DNA from: an uncultured Alistipes sp.
GTDB lineage: Bacteria > Bacteroidota > Bacteroidia > Bacteroidales > Rikenellaceae
Direction of reading: 5' to 3'
Length of the DNA stretch: 64,000 bases
Assembly: GCA_944321945.1 (NCBI GenBank)
Contig: CALUNE010000002.1
Span: 186,001-250,000, forward strand
Positions 16,008 through 24,119 of this stretch are shown in pieces; position 1 is the stretch's first letter, and every line of letters starts with the position of its first letter. The position numbers were made by a program, and so were the translations under genes. The notes beneath the pieces are model-generated. The model saw only the letters and a program-made list of their open reading frames with translations. It was not told the origin of the DNA and did not search any database.

Positions 16008-16904
16008 CTATTTCAGATTTTCAGCGATATACGTTTTGATATATTCGGTCAGTTCGGGTGAATCGACAATGCGGATATCGTCGAGCAGTCCGACGACGAA
16101 TCGCCCGACGCCGGCCATTCCGGCCACTTCGGTATCGAGCATCCAGCGGCCTTTGCCGAGGGCATGGACGTCGCGTTCGGCCAGCGGATACTCTTCGCAG
16201 AGCAGGTTGTAGGCCAGCAGTCCGAGTTCGAGCCGGATGCGTTGACGCTGCTGCCCGTGGATGCGGAAGACGTCGATGAATCCCTCTTCGTGCAGCTCTT
16301 CATGCTGCCAGGCCGTGTCGGTGAGTTCGACTTCGCCGATGCGGGCTGTCTTGAAGAGCTTGTTTGCGCTGCTCTCGGGGTCGAAGCACCACACCTGCAC
16401 GTAGTTGGTCGTGAAGGCGAAGGGTTCGACCCGGCGGTCGCGGACCTCACCGCCGTGTCCCGACTGATAGCCGTGCAGCACGACCTGTCGATGCTCCTCG
16501 ATGGCCTCGATCAGGCGGTGGATGTTCGGAGCGTTCTTGCCGCGCACGACCGTATCGGCCAGCGTACGGTTGTCGTAGACCGAGTACAGCTTGCGTTTGA
16601 GGTTCTGTTTCAGCAGATTCGTGTCGTCAATGTTTTCGATGGCGCTCTTCAGGATAACGGCCTCCTCCTCCGTGAAGTGGACCAGCTGGGAGATGTCGCG
16701 GAAATGGGGCGACTCCTTGTCCAGACGGATGCAGTCGCCCGACTTCTTGATGACGAATCCTGCCTCGCGGAAGGTGTCGATGTATCGGTAGACGGTGCGT
16801 CGCGACATGCCGAGGCGATCGGCCAGTTGGTCGACGTTGTAGGTGGTGTTTGCCGTGAGCAGCTTCATGAGCCGCAGCAGTCGTTCGAGTTTGGGTTGAT
16901 CCAT
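16008..16904 (-). CDS. WYL-domain transcriptional regulator
   Basis: 298 residues. An N-terminal winged helix of the HTH_11 type (about 1-60, with TYNVDQLADRLGMSRRTVYRYIDTF) precedes a WYL domain (about 130-290) containing HRQVVLHGYQSGHGGEVRDRRVEPFAF, the ligand- or nucleic-acid-sensing module of this family. It is set between a thioredoxin-like lipoprotein gene (16-base gap) and the carbonic anhydrase gene (2-base gap), suggesting it controls this small operon or responds to the same condition. Effector unknown. No defence genes are nearby, so a defence role as for some WYL proteins is not supported. Confidence 0.9.
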   Translation of the reverse strand: MDQPKLERLLRLMKLLTANTTYNVDQLADRLGMSRRTVYRYIDTFREAGFVIKKSGDCIRLDKESPHFRDISQLVHFTEEEAVILKSAIENIDDTNLLKQNLKRKLYSVYDNRTLADTVVRGKNAPNIHRLIEAIEEHRQVVLHGYQSGHGGEVRDRRVEPFAFTTNYVQVWCFDPESSANKLFKTARIGEVELTDTAWQHEELHEEGFIDVFRIHGQQRQRIRLELGLLAYNLLCEEYPLAERDVHALGKGRWMLDTEVAGMAGVGRFVVGLLDDIRIVDSPELTEYIKTYIAENLK

Positions 16905-16920
16905 GGGCAGCGCAGCGGTT

Positions 16921-17985
16921 TTAGTCCATGAGTTGTGCGACTTGTTGGGCGAGGACCTCGCCGCGGAGGTTCTTGGCGAGGATCCGCCCGTTGCGGGCGT
17001 CGATCAGAAAACAGGCCGGAATCCCGTCGAGCGCATAGTCGTTCCAGGCCTTGGTTTGGCGCGGGGCCCGTCCGAATCCCGGATGGACCTGGGGCCACTT
17101 CATGCCGTAGGTTTCGATACACTCGCGCCATCGTTCGGGTGAGACGTCGAACGAGACCCCGAAGATTTGAAATCCCCTTGCGGCGTATTTTTCGTGGAGC
17201 GCCGCGAGATTGGGGAACTCCTCCCGGCAGGGGTTGCACCACAGGGCTCCGAAGTCGAGCAGCAGGTATCGACACCCCGGGCGGCGGATCACCTCGCCGA
17301 GCGAGAGGGTGTCGCCCTCGGGCGTCAGGCCGGTGATGTCGACATAGGGTCGTCCGACATCGGTCCGCATGCGGTCGATGCGTGCGCGCAGGTCGAGCAC
17401 GGCGGGATGGTGCTGCATGGCTCCAGGCAGGGAGTCGAGCAGTGCCGAGACCTCCTCGCCCGGCAGCCAGAGGAGCGAGGCGTCGAGCAGCGAGAGGGCC
17501 AGCACGTTGCGGTTTTCGAGCACAATGGCGCGCAGCAGGCTGTCGCGAGCCTCGACGCATTGGAGAGCCGGTCGGCCGTCGGCCTCGATTTCGGCCAACC
17601 GGCGCGGCAGGTCGTTGTAGAGGTCGTTTTGAGGGGTTCCGGCCAGCATGAAGATTCCGTCGGCCGGCTTCTCGACGACCAGTTCTCCGGATTCGAGGAT
17701 GAAGTCCGAGGCGCTGATCTGCACGCCGTCGGCACCGCGGCCCATATAGAGGAAGGCGCTGACCGGATAGGCGTAGCGGCCCTTTATCGTGAAGGCGTGA
17801 CGTTCGATCCGGGCCGAGTCGATGACCGTTTCGCAGCCTCCGGCATAGGAGAGGACATACATCCACCGCCCGTCGACAAACGACGGATCCTCTCCCCGGA
17901 TGGTATAGGATACGGCGGTGTGGGTTGTGCATCCGACGATCCATGCGGCGGATGCCAATATGGCGGCCAGCGAAATTTTTCTCAT
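16921..17985 (-). CDS. TlpA/ResA-like thioredoxin-fold lipoprotein with DUF4369
   Basis: 354 residues. A lipoprotein-type N-terminus, MRKISLAAILASAAWIVGC with Cys19, is followed by a beta-rich DUF4369 domain (about 25-115), a helical linker and a C-terminal thioredoxin fold with WCNPC (Cys250, Cys253) inside LLLDFGALWCNPCREEFPN. It should act as a periplasmic disulfide reductase facing outwards from a membrane. Such fusions are a Bacteroidota speciality with uncertain clients. First gene of a likely three-gene operon with the WYL regulator and carbonic anhydrase. Confidence 0.88.
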   Translation of the reverse strand: MRKISLAAILASAAWIVGCTTHTAVSYTIRGEDPSFVDGRWMYVLSYAGGCETVIDSARIERHAFTIKGRYAYPVSAFLYMGRGADGVQISASDFILESGELVVEKPADGIFMLAGTPQNDLYNDLPRRLAEIEADGRPALQCVEARDSLLRAIVLENRNVLALSLLDASLLWLPGEEVSALLDSLPGAMQHHPAVLDLRARIDRMRTDVGRPYVDITGLTPEGDTLSLGEVIRRPGCRYLLLDFGALWCNPCREEFPNLAALHEKYAARGFQIFGVSFDVSPERWRECIETYGMKWPQVHPGFGRAPRQTKAWNDYALDGIPACFLIDARNGRILAKNLRGEVLAQQVAQLMD

Positions 17986-18010
17986 GCGGCTTATAAGGGT
18001 TTCAGTGAGG

Positions 18011-18018
18011 CAAAGATA
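18011..18018 (-). promoter_or_regulatory. Putative -7 element upstream of the TlpA-like gene
   Basis: Minus-strand TATCTTTG, an exact TAnnTTTG match, about 25 bases before the ATG at 17985. The -33 box is not recognisable, because the dnaA terminator hairpin occupies that position. Confidence 0.45.
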
Positions 18019-18024
18019 TGAAAA

Positions 18025-18046
18025 AATCCGTGTCGTGACACGGATT
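18025..18046 (-). terminator. Terminator downstream of dnaA
   Basis: AATCCGTGTC (18025-18034) pairs with GACACGGATT (18037-18046). On the minus strand the stem is followed by a six-T run, the proper orientation for stopping transcripts from dnaA, although it lies about 100 bases past the stop. Confidence 0.75.
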
Positions 18047-18148
18047 CAATTCCTGGTCGTGCAGTCTGCGCTTGTGAGGCGGGGCGGTGTTTCATTCATA
18101 CCACTCTTTGCCTCGGTTCTTGCCGGTTCATACCCTGCCCCCCCCCGG

Positions 18149-19588
18149 TTATTGGGCCAGCACGCGCTTTTCGATCTCCTCGACCTGACGGCGGAAGGCC
18201 TTGTCGGTCTCCATGAGGTTCGTCACGGCCTTGCACGAATGGAGCACCGTAGCATGGTTGCGGCCTCCGATGGCGGCACCGATGGTGGTGAGCGGAGCCT
18301 TGGTGTGCTGTTTGGCCAGGTACATGGCGATCTGGCGGGCCTGAGCGATCTCACGCGTACGGGCTGTCGAGTTGAAGCGCTCGAAGTCCAGGTTGAGATA
18401 TTGGCAGACCACTTCGATGATGTGGTCGATGGTGATCTCCTTCTGGTTGATCTTCACGTAGATCTTCAGGATCTCCTTGGCCAGCGACGTGGTAATCTTG
18501 CGGCCGAGGAACGAGGCGTTGGCCACCAGCGACGACAGTGCGCCTTCGATCTCACGCACGTTGGCCGAGATATTGTCGGCCAGATACGTGACGACATCGT
18601 CCGAGATCTGGGCGCCGAGTTTTTGGGCCTTGGCGCGGATGATCTTGAGTTTGGTGTCGTAGTCCGGCGAGTTGAGCTGGGCGGAGAGGCCCCACTTGAA
18701 GCGGGTCAACAGACGCTGCTCGATGTCCTTCAGTTCGACGGGCGGCTTGTCCGAGGTGAGGATCAGCTGCTTGCCGGAGAGCTGCAGGTGGTTGAAGATA
18801 TTGAAGAAGGCGTTCTGCGTGCCGGTTTTACCCGTCAACTCCTGAATATCGTCGATGATCAGTACGTCGATCATCTGGTAGAAGTGGATGAAATCGGGGA
18901 TTTCGCCATTCTTGTAAGCGGTCTGGAACTGGGCCTGGAACTTGTTCATCGAGACATAGAGGACCTGCAGTTCGGGATGACGTTCGCGCACCTCGTGGCC
19001 GATCGACTGTACGATATGGGTCTTTCCGAGCCCCGAATCACCATATATATATAGGGGATTGAAGGGGTTGTTTCCGGGATTCACGGCGACGGACATGCCG
19101 GCCGAACGGGCCAACCGGTTGCATTCGCCCTCGATGAAGGTGGCGAAGGTGAGGTTGGGATTCAGCTGGGGATCGATCCGAATGGGTTTGATGCCCGGAA
19201 TTGCGAACGGATTTTTTATATTTGCGGTATCGGTCTGCGTGATGTACCGCTTGATGGCCGTGGTATCGGCATCAGCATTCACGGGGACCGTCGAAGCGGT
19301 AGCCCGGGGTACGGCATAGTGGAGCCGGGTCTGCTGTCCGTAGAGTTGCGAGATGATGGGTTTGAGGAACGGGATGTAGTTCTTCTCGATCTGGCGGACG
19401 TAGCTCTCGTTGGGGACCCTCAGACGGAGCGTCGTGCCGTCGAATTCGAGTGGCACGATGGGCTGGAACCACATGCGGAACTCCTCTTCGGAGGTCTGGG
19501 CCTTGATTCGGTCCAGGCAGTGTTGCCACGTATCGCTGTATGTCTGCGAATTGTTAAACATGTCCAAGGGTTGCACTATTTTTGACAC
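18149..19588 (-). CDS. dnaA: Chromosomal replication initiator DnaA
   Basis: 479 residues. Domain I is at the N-terminus (TWQHCLDRIKAQTSEEEFRMWFQPI), a Thr/Ala-rich linker follows, then AAA+ domain III with Walker A GDSGLGKTH and Walker B VLIIDDIQ, and DNA-binding domain IV with the signature GRNHATVLHSCKAV near the end. Binds TTATNCACA boxes and melts the origin. A perfect DnaA box sits 9 bases upstream of the start codon, which fits autoregulation. It is divergent from the phosphohexomutase gene. In Bacteroidota dnaA is not always next to oriC, so the origin is not claimed here. Confidence 0.97.
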   Translation of the reverse strand: MSKIVQPLDMFNNSQTYSDTWQHCLDRIKAQTSEEEFRMWFQPIVPLEFDGTTLRLRVPNESYVRQIEKNYIPFLKPIISQLYGQQTRLHYAVPRATASTVPVNADADTTAIKRYITQTDTANIKNPFAIPGIKPIRIDPQLNPNLTFATFIEGECNRLARSAGMSVAVNPGNNPFNPLYIYGDSGLGKTHIVQSIGHEVRERHPELQVLYVSMNKFQAQFQTAYKNGEIPDFIHFYQMIDVLIIDDIQELTGKTGTQNAFFNIFNHLQLSGKQLILTSDKPPVELKDIEQRLLTRFKWGLSAQLNSPDYDTKLKIIRAKAQKLGAQISDDVVTYLADNISANVREIEGALSSLVANASFLGRKITTSLAKEILKIYVKINQKEITIDHIIEVVCQYLNLDFERFNSTARTREIAQARQIAMYLAKQHTKAPLTTIGAAIGGRNHATVLHSCKAVTNLMETDKAFRRQVEEIEKRVLAQ

Positions 19589-19596
19589 GACAAAGT

Positions 19597-19605
19597 TGTG
19601 AATAA
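19597..19605 (-). promoter_or_regulatory. DnaA box in front of dnaA
   Basis: The plus strand reads TGTGAATAA, the exact complement of TTATTCACA, a match to TTATNCACA. It lies 9 bases upstream of the dnaA start in the AT-rich divergent spacer. A single box suits dnaA autoregulation better than an origin. Confidence 0.6.
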
Positions 19606-19700
19606 TTTTGTAAAAAGATTTTCGAAATCAGGTTGCAAATCTCCTTTTTTTATATATAGAAAAACAACGGTTTCCGGAGGGGGAATTTTAACTTGTTGAT

Positions 19701-19732
19701 ATTGAATAATCGAATTTTATTTGTTATATTTG
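19701..19732 (+). promoter_or_regulatory. Promoter of the phosphohexomutase gene
   Basis: ATTG at 19701-19704, a 20-base spacer and TATATTTG at 19725-19732 follow the Bacteroidota consensus with one -33 mismatch. The start would be close to 19738, giving a leader of about 50 A-rich bases. Confidence 0.6.
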
Positions 19733-19788
19733 CATATAAAATTTTTGGAACAGCCGAGATTAAACTTATAAATAAAACCAATAAAATT

Positions 19789-21531
19789 ATGGCAAACGAA
19801 CTGGAACAGTTGGTTCTGAAAAAAGCGCAGTCGTGGCTCGACGGACACTACGACGAAGAGACGAAGAAACAGGTCAAGTATCTGATGGATAATGATATGA
19901 AGGAGCTTGTCGAGAGCTTCTACAAGGACCTGGAATTCGGAACGGGCGGTCTGCGCGGCATCATGGGCGTGGGTACGAACCGCATGAACGTCTATACGGT
20001 GGGCACCGCAACACAGGGCCTCTCGAACTACCTGAAGAAGAACTTTGCGGGCGAACAGGTGCGTGTGGCCGTGGCTCACGACAGCCGCAACAATTCGCGG
20101 ATGTTCGCCGAGCGCGTGGCCGATATTTTCGCCTCGAACGGCTTCACGGTTTACCTCTTCGATTCGCTGCGTCCGACCCCCGAATTGAGCTTCGCAATCC
20201 GCGAGCTGAAATGCCACTCGGGTGTGGTCGTGACGGCGTCGCACAACCCCAAGGAGTACAACGGTTACAAGGCCTACTGGACCGACGGTGCACAGGTTAC
20301 CCCACCCCATGACAAGAACATCATTGCCGAGGTGGAGAAGATCACCGACGTTGACATGGTGCTGACGGGTCTGCACCCCGAGAACATTCACATCCTGGAC
20401 GAGAAGTTCGACGAGATCTACCTGAACCGCATCCACGAACTGTCGCTTTCGCCCGACAGCGTCAGGAAGTACCACGACATGAAGATCGTCTACTCGCCGA
20501 TGCACGGTGCGGGCGTTCGGCTGGTACCGGCGTCGCTGAAGAAGTTCGGCTTCACGAACGTGATCATGGTCAAGGAGCAGGCGGTTATCGACGGCAATTT
20601 CCCGACCGTTGAGTCGCCGAATCCCGAGGAGCGCAAGACGATGTCGATGGCCATCGACCTGGCAGCCCGGGAGGGGGCCGATCTGGTACTGGCCACGGAT
20701 CCCGATTCGGACCGTATCGGCGTGGCGCTGCGCAACAAGAAGGGTGAATACGTGCTTCTGAACGGCAATCAGACGCTGGTTCTGCTGATGAGCTACCAGC
20801 TGACGCGCTGGGCCGAGCGGGGTGAGCTGGACGGCAACCAGTATGTGGTGAAGACGATCGTGACGTCGCAGATGGCCAATGCCGTGGCCGAGCACTTCGG
20901 CGTGAAGTGCTACGACTGTCTGACGGGCTTCAAGTACATTGCCAAGATCATCCGCGAGAATGAGGGCAAGGCCAAATACATCGGCGGTGGCGAGGAATCG
21001 TTCGGCTATCTGGGTGGCGACTACGTGCGCGACAAGGATGCCGTTTCGGCCTGCTCGCTGGCGGCCGAAGCTGCCGCATGGGCCAAGGATACGATGGGAC
21101 TGACGCTCTTCGAGTGGCTGCAGGAGCTCTACGTGAAGTATGGCTTCTACCGCGAGGGGCTCGTTTCGGTGGTCCGTAAGGGCAAGGAGGGCGCCGAACA
21201 GATCCAACAGATGATGGTGGATTTCCGCACGAATCCGCCGAAGACGATCCTGGGTTCGCCCGTCGTGAAGATCAACGATTTCCAGACGCTGGAGACGACC
21301 GACGTGAAGACGGGTGCGAAGACGGCGATCGATCAGGATCGCAGCAACGTGCTGCAGTGGTTCACCGAGGATGGCACGAAGGTATCGGTTCGTCCGTCGG
21401 GCACGGAGCCGAAGATCAAGTTCTACTTCGGGGTGAAGGCGCCGCTGGCTTCGGTAGCGGACTACGACAAGGTGCTGGCCGAGCTGGATGCCAAGATCGA
21501 AGGGATCAAGAAGGATCTCAAACTGGAGTAA
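19789..21531 (+). CDS. Phosphoglucomutase/phosphomannomutase (alpha-phosphohexomutase)
   Basis: 580-residue cytoplasmic enzyme moving phosphate between C1 and C6 of glucose or mannose. The catalytic phosphoserine lies in TASHNP (Ser151), the metal loop is DPDSDRIG, the sugar-binding loop GGEESFGY, and the phosphate-binding loop RPSGTEPKIKFY near the C-terminus. The ATG at 19789 (MANELEQLV) is used; a longer frame from 19693 would run through the promoter. The length fits the Pgm/PMM type with an extended N-terminus. Substrate preference is undecided. Monocistronic with a good terminator. Confidence 0.94.
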   Translation: MANELEQLVLKKAQSWLDGHYDEETKKQVKYLMDNDMKELVESFYKDLEFGTGGLRGIMGVGTNRMNVYTVGTATQGLSNYLKKNFAGEQVRVAVAHDSRNNSRMFAERVADIFASNGFTVYLFDSLRPTPELSFAIRELKCHSGVVVTASHNPKEYNGYKAYWTDGAQVTPPHDKNIIAEVEKITDVDMVLTGLHPENIHILDEKFDEIYLNRIHELSLSPDSVRKYHDMKIVYSPMHGAGVRLVPASLKKFGFTNVIMVKEQAVIDGNFPTVESPNPEERKTMSMAIDLAAREGADLVLATDPDSDRIGVALRNKKGEYVLLNGNQTLVLLMSYQLTRWAERGELDGNQYVVKTIVTSQMANAVAEHFGVKCYDCLTGFKYIAKIIRENEGKAKYIGGGEESFGYLGGDYVRDKDAVSACSLAAEAAAWAKDTMGLTLFEWLQELYVKYGFYREGLVSVVRKGKEGAEQIQQMMVDFRTNPPKTILGSPVVKINDFQTLETTDVKTGAKTAIDQDRSNVLQWFTEDGTKVSVRPSGTEPKIKFYFGVKAPLASVADYDKVLAELDAKIEGIKKDLKLE

Positions 21532-21556
21532 TCCGGCTCCGGACATTCCGGACCAA

Positions 21557-21587
21557 AAGAAGGGGCTTCCTGCGGGAGCCCCTTCTT
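21557..21587 (+). terminator. Terminator of the phosphohexomutase gene
   Basis: AAGAAGGGGCT (21557-21567) pairs perfectly with AGCCCCTTCTT (21577-21587), followed by GTTTGG. It lies 25 bases past the stop. Confidence 0.8.
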
Positions 21588-21775
21588 GTTTGGTACCGGG
21601 TTGTACCGGCCTCGACTTCGGTCCGGTCTTCGCGGATCAACGGCGGCTGCATTGCTCCGCCCCGAATTCTCGCAGCCTGACAATCCCCCCCCCTCTCCGG
21701 CTCGGGCTATCTTTCCGCCTTCGGCTCAGAGCTTTTGTGCGACTATCCGACCTGTTTTAGCAACGGCCCGTCTTC

Positions 21776-22102
21776 TCAGTTCTTGAGCTTGTCGTTGTGG
21801 AGATGACGCTCGCTGTCGCGGGCCGTTTTCTTGGCGAAGTTGGCCTCGACGGCGGCCGTGAGATCCACGCCCGTCTGATTGGCCAGACAGACCAGCACCC
21901 ACAGCACATCGGCCATCTCGTCGGCCAGATTGGCCTTTTCGCCCGCCTTGAACGACTGGTCGCCATAGGTGCGGGCCATGACGCGGGCCAACTCCCCCAC
22001 CTCTTCCGTCAGACAGGCCATGTTCGTCAGTTCCGAAAAGTAGCGCACGCCGTATTGTTTGATCCATGCGTCGACCTTTTCCTGTAATTCCTTGATTTCC
22101 AT
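21776..22102 (-). CDS. MazG-like nucleotide pyrophosphohydrolase
   Basis: 108 residues, all-alpha single-domain MazG-like protein. The metal-binding pattern is complete: TEEVGELARVMAR and, downstream, LADEMADVLWVLVCLAN, giving the EExxE and ExxD arrangement. These enzymes hydrolyse non-canonical or excess NTPs or dNTPs to monophosphates as a house-cleaning step. It comes last in a long minus-strand series, 52 bases after the O-methyltransferase. Confidence 0.88.
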   Translation of the reverse strand: MEIKELQEKVDAWIKQYGVRYFSELTNMACLTEEVGELARVMARTYGDQSFKAGEKANLADEMADVLWVLVCLANQTGVDLTAAVEANFAKKTARDSERHLHNDKLKN

Positions 22103-22154
22103 AATGATCGAATTTGTTTTAGATTCGCTCGGATCCGGGTTGCAGCCCGGATGG

Positions 22155-22802
22155 TCATTTTACCCGGATGAGATTCAACCCGTCGCGCAGCGGGACGATG
22201 ACGTTCTCCACGCGGGGATCCTCGACGACCATGCGGTTGAACTCCAACAGTGCCTGCGTGTGGCGGTCACCGTGGGCGACGGGTTCGACGACCTTTCCCG
22301 ACCAGAGGATGTTGTCGGCGATCAGCACCGAACCGCTGTGAACCAGCGCCCGAGAGCCGTTGTCGCCCATCAGCATGCGGTAATAGTCCGGGTATTCGCG
22401 CTTGTCGCCGTCGATGAAGACCAGATCGTAGACCTCGCCCAAACGGGGAGCCACGTCGAGGGCCGACCCGATGAGGAGACGGATCTTTCGGCCGTGGGGC
22501 GAGCGGTCGAACCATGACTGGGTGAACTCCTCCAGTTCGTCGTCGACCTCGATGGTATCGAGCCGGGCCTGTTCGTCAAGTCCGGCGGCCATCGAGAGGG
22601 CCGAATAGCCCGTGAAGGTGCCGATCTCCAGCACCCTCCGCGGGCGGACCATCCGTACGATCATCTCCAGCAGCCGTCCCTGAATGTGCCCCGAGAGCAT
22701 GCGGGGTGCCACGGCGCGCAGATTCGTCGCACGGTCCAGTTCGTGCAACAGCTCCTCCTCGGGAGCCGAATGTTCGTGTACGTAACGTTCGAGAGCGTCC
22801 AT
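22155..22802 (-). CDS. SAM-dependent O-methyltransferase
   Basis: 215 residues, methyltransferase family 3 (catechol/caffeoyl-CoA type). The SAM site is VLEIGTFTGYSALSMA, followed by the acidic ribose-binding IEVDDELEEF, metal and catalytic FIDGDKREYPDYY, and DNILWSGKV. The ATG at 22802 gives the normal start, MDALERYVHEHSAPEEELL; the much longer open frame to 23390 overlaps the upstream protease and is not real. It starts 8 bases after the M16 peptidase stop. Acceptor unknown. Confidence 0.9.
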   Translation of the reverse strand: MDALERYVHEHSAPEEELLHELDRATNLRAVAPRMLSGHIQGRLLEMIVRMVRPRRVLEIGTFTGYSALSMAAGLDEQARLDTIEVDDELEEFTQSWFDRSPHGRKIRLLIGSALDVAPRLGEVYDLVFIDGDKREYPDYYRMLMGDNGSRALVHSGSVLIADNILWSGKVVEPVAHGDRHTQALLEFNRMVVEDPRVENVIVPLRDGLNLIRVK

Positions 22803-22810
22803 TCCGGTCT

Positions 22811-24025
22811 TTATTTGTAGATGAGCCGCGACAGATTCGTAAAGACCTCCTCGGCCACTTCGGTTAGCTGTGAGGCCGTCAATTCGCGCACCTTGGCGTA
22901 GACCTGCTCCATGGTGTCGACTTCGTCGTGAGTGAGCAGGCTTTTTCCGGCGCTGAGCATGTAGCTTTCGTTGCTTTCGCTCGAGATGGCCAGCTGGGCG
23001 ATGAACTGCTTCTTGGCCATCGAGAGCTGGCGGCTTGAGAGCGGCGTGGTGCGCAGCTTGTGCAACTGCTCCTCGATCAGTTCGATACACTGTCCGGCGT
23101 TGGCGTGTTCCGAACTGAAGTAGATGGCCACGATTCCCGTGTCGCCGTAGGGGGTGTAGGAGGCTTCGATGTTGTACGAGAGGCCGTTGCGTTCGCGGAT
23201 GACCATGTTGAGCAGCGAATTGGCGCTGGGTCCGCCGAGGATGTTGACCACCAGGGCCAGCGGCAGCCGCCGTTCGTCGGTGATCCCGAAGGCCCGGCTG
23301 CCGATGATGCAGTGGGTCTGGTGGGTGTGCTTTGTGACGCTCTTTTCGAACGCCGCGCAGGGAACGGGCACTACCCTTTCGCAGCGGCACGTCGTGGCAC
23401 TTTCGCTGCCGAAATAGCGTGCCGCCACGGTTTCGGCCACGCGGGGCGAGAAGTTGCCGATCGACGAGAAGACCATGCGGTCGGTGGTGTGCATGCGCCG
23501 TGTGAAGGCGCGGATCGCATCGCCGTCGTAGCGGGCCAGGGCGACCTTGCGTCCCAGGATGTTGTGTCCCAGCTGCGAACCCTCGAACAGCAGATCCTCG
23601 AACGTGTCGTAGATCAGGTCGGCGGGCGAATCCTTGTAGGTGTTGATTTCGTCGACGATCACCTCCTTTTCGCGCTCCAGTTCGCGTTCGGGGAAGGTCG
23701 AGTGGAAGGCGATGTCGGCGATCAGTTCGGCGGCCCGGGCGAAATCGCCTTTCAGCGTCGTGGCGTGAATCGTCGTATCCTCCTTGGTGGTGAAGGCGTT
23801 CAGTTCGCCTCCGAGGTTTTCGAGGCGGCAGTTGACCTGCCAGGCCCGGCGGCGAGCGGTGCCCTTGAAGAAGGCGTGTTCGGTGAAGTGTGCCAGACCG
23901 TACTCCGAGGGGAGTTCGTCGCGGCTTCCGGCGCCGATGACCAGCGCGCAGTGGGCTACCGAGCCGCGCACCTGACGGTGGATGCCGCGGATTCCGTTGG
24001 GCAGCGTGTAGGTATAGAATTCCAT
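22811..24025 (-). CDS. M16 family zinc peptidase
   Basis: 404 residues from ATG 24025 (MEFYTYTLPNGIRGIHRQV). The inverted zinc motif HFTEH is at 46-50, with the second Glu ligand in the downstream VIVDEINTYKD helix. An M16 C-terminal domain follows, with GGPSANSLLNMVIRERNGLSYNIEASYTPY, whose R...Y pair is typical of the substrate-binding half. It has no signal peptide and could act in the cytoplasm or periplasm. Only one M16 gene is present, so it probably forms a homodimer. It is 94 bases downstream of uvrA. Confidence 0.9.
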   Translation of the reverse strand: MEFYTYTLPNGIRGIHRQVRGSVAHCALVIGAGSRDELPSEYGLAHFTEHAFFKGTARRRAWQVNCRLENLGGELNAFTTKEDTTIHATTLKGDFARAAELIADIAFHSTFPERELEREKEVIVDEINTYKDSPADLIYDTFEDLLFEGSQLGHNILGRKVALARYDGDAIRAFTRRMHTTDRMVFSSIGNFSPRVAETVAARYFGSESATTCRCERVVPVPCAAFEKSVTKHTHQTHCIIGSRAFGITDERRLPLALVVNILGGPSANSLLNMVIRERNGLSYNIEASYTPYGDTGIVAIYFSSEHANAGQCIELIEEQLHKLRTTPLSSRQLSMAKKQFIAQLAISSESNESYMLSAGKSLLTHDEVDTMEQVYAKVRELTASQLTEVAEEVFTNLSRLIYK

Positions 24026-24119
24026 CGTGTGTTTCGTGTTTCGGGGGCGGGAGGTTTCGGTCTCACCTTCGTTTGTCCGGCTCATCCGGCTCCGCCCCAC
24101 CCTGTTCCGGCATTTCGGG

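Noticed and set aside
16008..16904. WYL regulator as marker of a defence island
   Set aside because: Neighbours are a thioredoxin-like lipoprotein and carbonic anhydrase; no nuclease, helicase or methylase gene is near.
22803..23390. N-terminal extension of the O-methyltransferase to 23390
   Set aside because: The extension overlaps the M16 peptidase in another frame and reads as Arg/His/Pro-rich antisense-like sequence.
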